Under the pieces are notes generated by a model that saw only the letters and a program-made list of their open reading frames with translations, searched no databases and was not told the DNA's origin. Both the position numbers and the translations under genes were made by a program. From positions 10,942 to 74,941 of the forward strand of contig JAJFTY010000011.1 in NCBI GenBank assembly GCA_021372695.1: 64,000 nt of DNA. Direction: 5' to 3'. The DNA comes from Deltaproteobacteria bacterium. GTDB taxonomy: Bacteria > Desulfobacterota > Syntrophia > Syntrophales > UBA5619. This document shows, piece by piece, positions 43,490-51,330 of this stretch. Numbering within the stretch: position 1 is the first letter of the stretch; each line of letters begins with the position of its first letter.

Positions 43490-44350
43490 ATGGGTAGAGC
43501 GCAAATTTTGGAGCTGATCAAAAAAGAAGGGATCCTCGTCCTGCCAGTGGTCTATGACGCTTTGACGGCGAAAATCGCTGAACGGGCGGGATTCCCGGCC
43601 ATTCTCATGGGAGGCTACAGCGTCTCCGCTGTCCGGCTGGGCAAGCCGGATGTGGGTTACCTGACGATGACCGAGATGGCTGCCCAGGTGAAGATCATTG
43701 CGGAGGCCGTCTCCGTTCCGCTCATCGCGGATGGGGACACGGGCTACGGAAACCCGCTGAACGTCATGCGTACGGTGGAGGAATACCAAAGGGCCGGTGC
43801 CGCCGGGATCATTCTGGAGGACCAGCTGTTTCCCAAGAGATGCGGCCATATGGAAGGCAAGCAGGTCATCCCTGCGGAAGAGCATCGCAAGAAACTCGCG
43901 GCGGCCATCGAGGCCCGGGGGGAGCGGGACACCCTCATCATGGCGCGCACCGATGCCTTGACGCCTCTGGGCCTTCAGGAGGCGATCCGGCGCGGCAAAG
44001 CCTACCGGGATGCCGGTGTGGATGCGGTCTTTGTTGAGGCCCCGCAAACCGTCGACGAGCTCAGGGCCATTCGGAAAGCGATTCCGGACGTGCCCCTGGT
44101 GGCCAACATCATCGAAGGGGGCAAGACCCCTTTCCTGTCCGCCGGAGAACTGAAAGCCATGGGATATGAGATCTGCTTCTGTGCCCTGACCGCGTTGCTG
44201 GTCTCAGCCAAAGCGATCATGAATGCGATGGTCCATCTTCGCCGGGAGGGAAGTTCTGCCGGTTTGGCGGACCAGATGTTCACCTTCGCCGAGTTCAACG
44301 AGTTGATCGGACTGGAAGAGTATTCTTCACTGGAAAAGAAGTTCAAATAA
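43490..44350 (+). CDS. Isocitrate lyase/PEP mutase family lyase (2-methylisocitrate-lyase-like)
   Basis: The 286-residue protein is a TIM barrel of the isocitrate lyase superfamily: LPVVYDALTAKIAERAGF, PLIADGDTGYGN (metal-binding Asp residues), and LFPKRCGHMEGKQVIP with the catalytic-loop Cys of true lyases (KRCGH). PEP mutases lack that Cys, so C-C cleavage of a 2-hydroxy acid is likely, as in 2-methylisocitrate or 2,3-dimethylmalate lyase. It is 41 bp after the TRAP permease. The exact substrate is unknown. Confidence 0.85.
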   Translation: MGRAQILELIKKEGILVLPVVYDALTAKIAERAGFPAILMGGYSVSAVRLGKPDVGYLTMTEMAAQVKIIAEAVSVPLIADGDTGYGNPLNVMRTVEEYQRAGAAGIILEDQLFPKRCGHMEGKQVIPAEEHRKKLAAAIEARGERDTLIMARTDALTPLGLQEAIRRGKAYRDAGVDAVFVEAPQTVDELRAIRKAIPDVPLVANIIEGGKTPFLSAGELKAMGYEICFCALTALLVSAKAIMNAMVHLRREGSSAGLADQMFTFAEFNELIGLEEYSSLEKKFK

Positions 44351-44412
44351 TAGAGGAAAGCGTTTCAACGGATGGACCATGGGATCGTCGCTTTACGGAA
44401 AGGAGCAGAGAA

Positions 44413-44817
44413 ATGAAATTCAGAAAGTGCAAACAATATTCCGTCTTTCTCGAAAACAGGGCCGGAGCCCTTGCCGAGCTCTGCAACCTGATCTCCGAGC
44501 GGTCCATCAATCTCCTGGCCATATGCGCCATCGATACGGTGGAAGAGGCGGTGCTCAGGATCGTCGCCGAGGATGAAGTCGGGACTTTGGGTGCGTTGAA
44601 AGCAAAAGGGTTTCGTGTCGTCGAGACGGATGTCTTCCTCGTCGAACTCGACAACGTCCCGGGGGCAACGGGGAGGATGGCGACAGCTCTGGCGAATGCA
44701 GGGATCAACATCGACTACATCTACGCCTCAGCACATCCCGCGGGACCCAAGGCGTATCTGGTTCTCAGGACACATCAGATCGCAGAGACGGAGGAGATCC
44801 TCAAAGGAGGGGAATAA
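44413..44817 (+). CDS. Tandem ACT domain protein
   Basis: The 134-residue protein is two ACT modules in a row: KQYSVFLENRAGALAELCNL with ISERSINLLAICAIDT, and VFLVELDNVPGATGRMATAL with ANAGINIDYIYAS. ACT pairs bind small ligands, often amino acids, and regulate enzymes. It has a strong AAAGGAG site and lies between the two lyase genes, 2 bp before the second. It may sense a pathway product; its partner is not known. Confidence 0.87.
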   Translation: MKFRKCKQYSVFLENRAGALAELCNLISERSINLLAICAIDTVEEAVLRIVAEDEVGTLGALKAKGFRVVETDVFLVELDNVPGATGRMATALANAGINIDYIYASAHPAGPKAYLVLRTHQIAETEEILKGGE

Positions 44818-44819
44818 CG

Positions 44820-45836
44820 ATGGAAGGCATCCATTGGAATGCTCAGAGGCAGAGCTTCAACGAGATGGTGGCGAAGCGTGACGGACGGATTCTGGTTGCC
44901 ATTGGCGTGGCCAACGGCGCGGAGGCGCGGCAGCTTCATCACAGCGTTCATGAGCTTTACGATCAGCATGCCGTCCCTGATTATATCGGAGGATTCATAA
45001 CCTTCGTTTCCGGGTATCTCTGTGCTGCAAACCACGGCCTTCCGGACCTCGGCTACATCCTTCGGTCGGAGATCGTGCACCAGACCGACATCATCGAGCA
45101 GGCGACCTGGATGGCCGCCCTCGACACGGGGAAACCCGCATTTCCGATCGGGGTGGACATCGACACCGGATACGGGAACGAACCCTCCTCGATCATTCTG
45201 ACCTGCCGCCAGGTCCACAAGCAGGGGGCCCAGTACGTGCAGATCGAGGACCAGTACGCCATCAATAAGAGCTGCGGTCATATGGCAGGCCCCAGAGGAA
45301 GCGGAAAGGTGCTCATTTCTGCGGAGGAGATGATCGACCTTCGGCTCAGGCCGGCCATCAGCTATGCCAAAAGCCAGCAGGACATGACGGTCATGGCCCG
45401 AACCGATGCCATCGCGGCCCTGGGTTTCGATGAAGCCCTCCGGCGCAGCCGTCTTTACGCCGAGGCGGGAGCGAAGATCGTCTTCATCGAAGCGCCGGAA
45501 GATGAGAAACAACTCGCGCGCGCTGCGGATGAGTTCAAAGGTTCGCCGGTCCTCTCCCTTGCCAACATGATCGAGGGGAGCCCGAAGACGCCTTACAAGA
45601 GCCCGGGGGAACTTCACGCCATGGGCTTTGCCATCGCGCTCTACTGCATCGGACCCCTTCTTGCCGGCCGGGCAGCCCAGCGGCGTTACTTTGGCATTGT
45701 GGGCCAGGGCGGATCGGTCATGGCCGGTGCCGACATGCAGCCCGAGAGATGGTTCGAAGGCTTCAACGAAGTCATCGGCCGGCAACAGACCGAAGCCTGG
45801 AACCAATTTTTCCAGGGTGAAAATAGGTTACCTTGA
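44820..45836 (+). CDS. Isocitrate lyase/PEP mutase family protein, second and divergent
   Basis: The 338-residue protein keeps the superfamily landmarks FPIGVDIDTGYGNEPSSIIL, YVQIEDQYAINKSCGHMAGP (catalytic-loop Cys in a variant NKSCGH) and AKIVFIEAPEDEKQLARAAD. It is longer than its neighbour at 43490 and clearly a different subfamily. AAAGGAGG is placed before the ATG. Together with the first lyase it suggests two-step or two-substrate cleavage of the imported acid. Confidence 0.83.
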   Translation: MEGIHWNAQRQSFNEMVAKRDGRILVAIGVANGAEARQLHHSVHELYDQHAVPDYIGGFITFVSGYLCAANHGLPDLGYILRSEIVHQTDIIEQATWMAALDTGKPAFPIGVDIDTGYGNEPSSIILTCRQVHKQGAQYVQIEDQYAINKSCGHMAGPRGSGKVLISAEEMIDLRLRPAISYAKSQQDMTVMARTDAIAALGFDEALRRSRLYAEAGAKIVFIEAPEDEKQLARAADEFKGSPVLSLANMIEGSPKTPYKSPGELHAMGFAIALYCIGPLLAGRAAQRRYFGIVGQGGSVMAGADMQPERWFEGFNEVIGRQQTEAWNQFFQGENRLP

Positions 45837-45843
45837 ACTGAAG

Positions 45844-45867
45844 TTCTCCGCAGCGAGCCGCGGAGAA
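45844..45867 (+). terminator. Hairpin after the TRAP-lyase operon
   Basis: TTCTCCGC and GCGGAGAA pair perfectly around an 8-base loop, starting 8 bp after the last stop codon. No U-run follows, so it may be a Rho-assisted end or a 3'-stabilising hairpin. Confidence 0.45.
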
Positions 45868-45977
45868 TGGCGGGTTGGCGGATTCACGGCATCCGCGACC
45901 CGTCACGGTCGGTGGTGACTCAGTTTCAGTCGCAACGACCAGCCTCGACTTGCGCTCAGCTATTTTTCGACCCTGCA

Positions 45978-46135
45978 ACGTCTCGCGCAGTTGCAACGGC
46001 AAAATTAGCTTCGCTCCGCTCCGCTGATTCTTCGAATTCCGCGCCTGACGGCGCTCAGACAATTGCCGTTGCGGCCGCTGCGCTTCGCCGGCGGAGGTAC
46101 CCCGAAAAATCTTTAAATCGCGCTGCGCGAGGCGT
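45978..46135. repeat. Nested inverted repeats (possible structured RNA or mobile element relic)
   Basis: Outer arms ACGTCTCGCGCAG (45978-45990) and CTGCGCGAGGCGT (46123-46135) match at 12 of 13 positions. Inner arms GCAACGGCAAAATT (45993-46006) and AATTGCCGTTGC (46061-46072) pair apart from a 2-base bulge. A small GCGCC/GGCGC hairpin lies inside (46041-46054). No protein frame explains the pairing. Confidence 0.6.
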
Positions 46136-46178
46136 CTCTGCAACCAAAATGAGTCACTATCCACGGAGCGGCAAACCT

Positions 46179-46263
46179 GCAGCGGACGGGGTTCCCGTGA
46201 CCGCCAGTTCCCTCCAGCTCCGAGAAACGGACCGCTTCCCCCCAAACTGGCGGTCGACCTCCC
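46179..46263 (-). pseudogene. hisD: hisD relic with internal deletion
   Basis: Bases 46179-46238 match the last codons of the intact hisD (62402-62461) at about 52 of 60 positions, and 46240-46263 match 62809-62832 at 22 of 24. Translated on the minus strand, the first part reads EAVRFSELEGTGGHGNPVRC, the conserved HisD end. The two pieces are joined, so some 347 bp of hisD are missing. It is a fragment of another, diverged hisD copy. Confidence 0.75.
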
Positions 46264-46311
46264 TCAACAGGCACCTTTTGTAACGACTTTTTCCTCCAGC
46301 ATCTCTATATT

Positions 46312-46371
46312 TACCGACCGGTAAAATTTTACTTGACAGGCAGTTCCGCGTTCGATATTTACCGATCGGTA
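46312..46371 (+). promoter_or_regulatory. tetR promoter with two TetR-type operators
   Basis: TTGACA (46333-46338), a 17-bp spacer and TATTTA (46356-46361) make a good promoter. It is bracketed by TACCGACCGGTA (46312-46323) and the perfect palindrome TACCGATCGGTA (46360-46371), the second overlapping the -10. Such TACCGRYCGGTA sites are typical of TetR/AcrR repressors, so autoregulation of the whole efflux operon is expected. Confidence 0.82.
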
Positions 46372-46393
46372 GGACGAGGGAGGAGGCAAGACC

Positions 46394-47065
46394 ATGAAGG
46401 AAAATGGCCATCCGATCAAGGCAAAGAGGCGCACGGCGGACGCGGCGGGAAAACCCCCGAAGCCGGAGAGGCGCATCCGGGAAGAGCTGATGAAGGCGGC
46501 GCTCAGGCAATTCACGTGGCGGGGGTACGCCGCAACGACGGTCCGGGAACTCGTGGAAGAGGCCGGCGTGACCAAGCCGGTCCTCTACTACTACTTCGGC
46601 AGCAAGGAGGGGCTCTTCCTGGAGTTGATGCGGACGCATTTCGGCCGCCTGGAGGCCATGGTCGACCGCTACCGTCAACAGCAGAGGAGGGGCATCCGGG
46701 AACAGCTCACGGCGACGCTCAATGAAGGATTTTCCTTTGCCCGGAAGAACAGGGACTTCTTCCGCCTTCTACACGCCGTCTATTACGGCCCGCCCGGAGA
46801 GGCGCCCTTCTTCGACTTCGATGCCTACCACCAGCGCTACCACGATCTCATCGCAGAGCTCCTGGCAGAGGGGATCACCCGGGGCGAGTTCCGCCCAGTG
46901 AATGCGGGAGACATGGCCTGGATCATCCTGGGGACCATGGAGATGGCGATCGAAGACCAGATCTCCGATCAGACCTCACAAATTGACAGAGAGACCTTCC
47001 GGAGGCTCCTGGATCTTATTTTCGACGGCCTGTCGGACGACAGGGGAAAGGATATGAAGGGATGA
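46394..47065 (+). CDS. TetR/AcrR family transcriptional regulator
   Basis: The 223-residue protein has an N-terminal helix-turn-helix (about 27-75; ALRQFTWRGYAATTVRELVE, EEAGVTKPVLYYYFGSKEGL) after a Lys/Arg-rich tail, and a ligand-binding helical C-terminal domain. It lies directly after two matching operator palindromes and before three efflux genes, which it probably represses until an inducer binds. A GGAGG site is upstream. The inducer is unknown. Confidence 0.92.
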   Translation: MKENGHPIKAKRRTADAAGKPPKPERRIREELMKAALRQFTWRGYAATTVRELVEEAGVTKPVLYYYFGSKEGLFLELMRTHFGRLEAMVDRYRQQQRRGIREQLTATLNEGFSFARKNRDFFRLLHAVYYGPPGEAPFFDFDAYHQRYHDLIAELLAEGITRGEFRPVNAGDMAWIILGTMEMAIEDQISDQTSQIDRETFRRLLDLIFDGLSDDRGKDMKG

Positions 47066-48222
47066 GTCGGGCCCTGCACTCCGCAATCATCGTCTCTGCA
47101 TTCCTGCTGACCGGCGGCTGTTCGCCCGGCGGGGAGGCCGCCAAGACCGCCGCGGCCGACGCTCTCCGCCCGCCGGTTGCCGTGGAGACGGCCCTGGCCG
47201 TCACCGGAAGCCTGACGACCGGAATCGACGTGACCGGATCCCTGGCCCCGAAGTTCGAAGTGGATGTCAAGTCCGAGGTGACGGGTCTTATCCGGGAGAT
47301 CTACGTCACCGAGTGGATTCATGTCGAACGGGGAGCCCCCCTGGCGAAGATCGACCCCCGGGAGCAGGAGGCGCTGGCCAAACGGACCGAGGCCGCCCGG
47401 GAATCGGCGAAGGCCTCGCTGCTCCAGGCGCGGGCTGCGGACAACCGCGCCCGCCGGGAACTCGATCGGATGAAACAGCTCAGAGAGTCAGGCCTGGCGA
47501 CCCAGCAGGCCCTGGATGATGCCGGGAGCGAGGCGGAGGCCGCCGCTTCGCGGGTCGAGGCGGCGGACGCCCAGGTCCGCGCCGCCCGGGAGGATCTCGA
47601 TCAGGTCAGGACCCGCCTGTCGAAGAGTCTGATCGTCGCCCCCATGACCGGGACCGTCTCGGAGCGGCGCGCCAACGTCGGCGACCTGGTCGGCGAAGCC
47701 GGCGCGAATCAGATGCTCTTCCACATCGTGGACAACCGTCTCCTGAACCTCACGGTTTCGGTGCCTTCGGTGTCGATGGCCGGGCTTCGCACGGGCCAGC
47801 CGCTGGAGTTCACCACCGACGCCCTCCCCGGACGAACCTTCCGCGGAACCGTGATGTTCATCAACCCGTCGGTCGGCGAAGCGGACCGCTCGCTCCGCGT
47901 GATCGCCGAGGTGAAGAATCCTTCCGGAGAGCTCAGGGGCGGCCTCTTCGTCAAGGGGCGGATCGTGACCGGGAGCCGAACCGGCGTCCTCCTGGTCCCC
48001 CGCGACGCCCTCTCAGGCTGGGATGTCGTGGCGAGGAAGGCCAAGCTCTTCATCGCCACCGGGGAGAAGGCTGCCCTCCGGGAGGTGCAGACAGGCGTCG
48101 TCACGGAGTCCGGGGTCGAGGTGATCTCCGGCCTCAAGCCCGGGGAAACCTACATCGTGCGGGGGGCGTTCAACGTCAAGGCAGGCGACCGCCTCCTGAT
48201 CGCCCGTCCGAAGGGGGCCTGA
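47062..48222 (+). CDS. RND efflux periplasmic adaptor (MFP) lipoprotein
   Basis: The 386-residue protein begins with a lipoprotein signal (FLLTGGCS, Cys20), then barrel-sandwich and alpha-hairpin regions (KSEVTGLIREIYVTEWIHVE, coiled coil about 100-180) and beta-barrel parts (VAPMTGTVSERRANVGDLVG). It links the RND pump and outer-membrane channel. The ATG overlaps the tetR stop by 4 bp. Confidence 0.92.
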   Translation: MSRALHSAIIVSAFLLTGGCSPGGEAAKTAAADALRPPVAVETALAVTGSLTTGIDVTGSLAPKFEVDVKSEVTGLIREIYVTEWIHVERGAPLAKIDPREQEALAKRTEAARESAKASLLQARAADNRARRELDRMKQLRESGLATQQALDDAGSEAEAAASRVEAADAQVRAAREDLDQVRTRLSKSLIVAPMTGTVSERRANVGDLVGEAGANQMLFHIVDNRLLNLTVSVPSVSMAGLRTGQPLEFTTDALPGRTFRGTVMFINPSVGEADRSLRVIAEVKNPSGELRGGLFVKGRIVTGSRTGVLLVPRDALSGWDVVARKAKLFIATGEKAALREVQTGVVTESGVEVISGLKPGETYIVRGAFNVKAGDRLLIARPKGA

Positions 48223-48225
48223 GCG

Positions 48226-51200
48226 ATGATCCTCTCCGATCTTTCGATCAAGCGGCCGGTCTTCGCCACGGTCATGGTGCTCGCCCTGGTGACGCTGGGG
48301 GCCTTCTCCTACCGATGGCTCCCCGTGGAGATGTACCCGAACGTGGAGATTCCCGTCATCTCCATCGTGACCAAGTTTCCCGGCGCTTCCCCGGAAAGCG
48401 TGGAACGGGAGGTATCCAAACGGCTGGAGGAGGCCGTCAACGGGATCTCCGGCGTGAAGCACGTCTACTCCTACTCCCGCGAGGGGGTCTCCACGGTGGT
48501 TGTGGAGTTCCGCCTGGAGGAGCGGCTCAACGAGGTGATCCAGGAGGCCCGGGCCAAGGTGAACGGCGTCCGCGGCACGCTTCCCAAGGGCATTGAGGAC
48601 CCGATCATCCAGAAGATGGACATCAGCGCCATCCCCGTCGTGTCACTCGCGATCCAGTCCCAGACCCTTTCGCCCCGGGACCTGACGGTCCTGGTCGAAA
48701 AGAATGTCAAGCGCCGCTTCGAGGGAATCGCCGGGGTCGGCAAGGTCGATCTGGTCGGGGCCTCCAAGCGCGAGGTCAACGTGATCATCGACCCCGAGCG
48801 CCTTTCGGCCCTGGGACTGGGGATCGATGCCGTGGTCGCCGGCCTGAAGTCGGAAAACGTCAACACCCCGCTCGGCCGTCTGAACCGGGGAGCGACGGAG
48901 GTCAACCTCCGGGTCTCCGGAAAGCCGGACCGCGTCGAGAAGTTTCGGGAGATGGCGATCGCCGAGCGGGGGGGCAGGCCCATCCGCCTGGGGGAGGTCG
49001 CCCAGGTGAAAGACGGGGTCGAGGAGCAGCGCTCATTGGGGCTGGTGGACGGCGTCCCGGCCGTGTCGCTGGACGTGATCAAACAGGCGGGCGCGAATAT
49101 CGTGGAGGTCGCCGACTCGGTCAAGGCGACCGCGGCCGGGCTCAAGGCCGAGCTTCCCCCCGGGACGACCATCCGGGTCGTCCGCGACAGCTCCGTCTTC
49201 ACCCGGGAGTCTCTCGAAGACGTCCGGCAGACCCTGATTCTGGGCGGACTCCTCACGGTCCTGATCGTCTTTTGTTTCATCAACTCCTGGCGCTCCACGG
49301 TGATCACCGGCCTCACGCTGCCGATCTCGGTGATCTCGTCGTTCCTGCTCATGAAGGCCCTGGGGATGTCGATCAACGTGATGACGATGATGGCCCTGTC
49401 GCTCGCCGTGGGTCTTCTGATCGACGATGCGATCGTCGTCCGGGAGAACATCGTCCGCCACCTGGAGCGCGGGGAGGACCATTTCGCGGCCGCCCGCAAC
49501 GGAACGAGCGAGATCGGCCTCGCGGTTTTCGCGACCTCCATGTCGATCGTCGCCGTCTTCGTCCCGGTCGCCTTCATGAAAGGGATCGTCGGCCGCTTCT
49601 TCTTCCAGTTCGGGATGACGGTCGCCTTCGCGGTCCTGGTGTCGCTTTTCGTCTCCTTCACCCTGGACCCGATGCTCTCCTCGCGCTGGTTCGACCCGGC
49701 CATCGCCGCCCGGGGATCGCGGCGGGGGCTGGCGGGGCTCCTGGAGAAGTTCAACAGCGGGTTCGACCGGGTGGCCGATACCTACCGGGGAGCGGTGGGC
49801 TGGGCACTCGACCACCGGAAGGCGGTCCTCACCCTCGCCCTGGTGGCCTTTGTGGGCGGGCTTTCAGCCTTCGGCTCCCTGCAGAGTGCTTTCTTCCCGG
49901 ACATCGACAGCGGAGAGTTCAACGTCACCTTCAAAACGGCCCCGGACGCCTCGATCGACGAGAGCCGGGGACGCCTGGAGGCTCTCCTCGCGGAGATCCG
50001 CGTCAACCCGGCCGTGGGCCACACCTACGCCACGATCGGAGCCGGAGACAACGGCACTGTCCGCAGCGGCGTGATCTTCGTGAAGCTGAAGGACCGGTCG
50101 GAGAGGAGGGCCGGACAGAAGGAGGTCCAGCAGGAGTTCCGCCGGCGGTTCATGGGCGTGCCGGGGATCGTGACCTCCATCGAGGAGGTCGATGAGTCGG
50201 GTCAGAGCAGAAAGCCCCTCCAGGTCAATCTTCGCGGCACGGACATCTCAAGGCTCAAGGCCTACGCGGGCGAGTTGCGCGACCAGATGTACGCGATCCG
50301 GGGGATCCGGGACATCGAGATCAGCATGGAGCACGACATCCCCGAATACCGCATGACCGTCGACCGGGAAAGGGCGCTCACCGCCGGGGTGAAGACCGAC
50401 GCCATCGTTCAGACGGTCGGGGCGCTGATCGGCGGCGAAGTGGTCTCCACATATGAGGACGCGGACGGCGATGCGGTCGACATCCGCGTGCGCCTCCCCG
50501 GGACGCGCCGCCAGAACCCGGACCAGGTCCGGGACCTTCGCCTGGCCGTGGCGGACCCCGGCCGGCCCGCGACGCTGATCCCGCTCGCGAACCTGGTCTC
50601 CTACACCGCCTGGGCCACCCCGTCGGAGATCAACCGCCAGGAGCTTTCCCGACAGGTGACGATCGGCGCGAATCTCGAGAATCTCCCCCTCGGAACCGCG
50701 GTCGAGAAGGTCCGGGAGGCCGCGGGGAAGCTGGCCCTGGAGCCGGGTTACCGGGTCGTCTTTACGGGCGATGCGGCGGACATGGCCGAATCCTTCGGCT
50801 ACATGGCCGAGTCCCTGATCCTGGCGGTCCTCTTCGTCTATTTCATCCTGGCCGCCCAGTTCGAATCGTTCCTGGAGCCTCTGGCGATCATGTTTTCGCT
50901 GCCGCTCTCCATCGTGGGGATGGCGGGACTTCTCTTCCTGACCGGGGATACGATCAACATCATGTCGCTCATCGGCCTCATCATGCTGATGGGGCTCGTG
51001 ACCAAAAACGCGATCCTCCTGGTCGATTATGCCAAGGTCCTGCGCCGCCGCGGGATCGAACGGCGGGAGGCGGTGATCACCGCCGGCCGCACACGGCTCC
51101 GGCCGATCGTCATGACGACGCTGGCGATGATCTTCGGGATGATGCCCCTGGCGCTGGGGATGGGCGCCGGCGCCGAGATCCGGGCGCCCATGGCCCGCGC

Positions 51201-51330
51201 CGTCGTCGGGGGGCTCCTCACGTCGACGCTGCTCACCCTGCTGGTCGTTCCGGTCATGTACACCCTGATGGAGGACCTGGGCGGATGGCTCGCCGGAAAG
51301 CTCGGATTTCGGAGGCATGAACTGCCATGA
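48226..51330 (+). CDS. RND multidrug efflux permease (AcrB/MexF type)
   Basis: The 1034-residue protein has the twelve-helix RND layout with two large periplasmic loops. MILSDLSIKRPVFATVMVLA starts it, ALSLAVGLLIDDAIVVRENI carries the proton-relay Asp pair in TM4, and GLIMLMGLVTKNAILLVDYA the TM10 Lys. It exports hydrophobic compounds using the proton gradient. It is 3 bp after the adaptor gene. Confidence 0.95.
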   Translation: MILSDLSIKRPVFATVMVLALVTLGAFSYRWLPVEMYPNVEIPVISIVTKFPGASPESVEREVSKRLEEAVNGISGVKHVYSYSREGVSTVVVEFRLEERLNEVIQEARAKVNGVRGTLPKGIEDPIIQKMDISAIPVVSLAIQSQTLSPRDLTVLVEKNVKRRFEGIAGVGKVDLVGASKREVNVIIDPERLSALGLGIDAVVAGLKSENVNTPLGRLNRGATEVNLRVSGKPDRVEKFREMAIAERGGRPIRLGEVAQVKDGVEEQRSLGLVDGVPAVSLDVIKQAGANIVEVADSVKATAAGLKAELPPGTTIRVVRDSSVFTRESLEDVRQTLILGGLLTVLIVFCFINSWRSTVITGLTLPISVISSFLLMKALGMSINVMTMMALSLAVGLLIDDAIVVRENIVRHLERGEDHFAAARNGTSEIGLAVFATSMSIVAVFVPVAFMKGIVGRFFFQFGMTVAFAVLVSLFVSFTLDPMLSSRWFDPAIAARGSRRGLAGLLEKFNSGFDRVADTYRGAVGWALDHRKAVLTLALVAFVGGLSAFGSLQSAFFPDIDSGEFNVTFKTAPDASIDESRGRLEALLAEIRVNPAVGHTYATIGAGDNGTVRSGVIFVKLKDRSERRAGQKEVQQEFRRRFMGVPGIVTSIEEVDESGQSRKPLQVNLRGTDISRLKAYAGELRDQMYAIRGIRDIEISMEHDIPEYRMTVDRERALTAGVKTDAIVQTVGALIGGEVVSTYEDADGDAVDIRVRLPGTRRQNPDQVRDLRLAVADPGRPATLIPLANLVSYTAWATPSEINRQELSRQVTIGANLENLPLGTAVEKVREAAGKLALEPGYRVVFTGDAADMAESFGYMAESLILAVLFVYFILAAQFESFLEPLAIMFSLPLSIVGMAGLLFLTGDTINIMSLIGLIMLMGLVTKNAILLVDYAKVLRRRGIERREAVITAGRTRLRPIVMTTLAMIFGMMPLALGMGAGAEIRAPMARAVVGGLLTSTLLTLLVVPVMYTLMEDLGGWLAGKLGFRRHELP

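Larger units (their letters stand above)
45868..46311. other. Gene-free stretch between the TRAP-lyase and efflux operons
   Basis: This region contains no intact gene. Its left two thirds can fold into a nested hairpin structure (45978-46135), and its right part holds a broken hisD relic (46179-46263). The promoter and operators of tetR follow at once. Confidence 0.55.
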
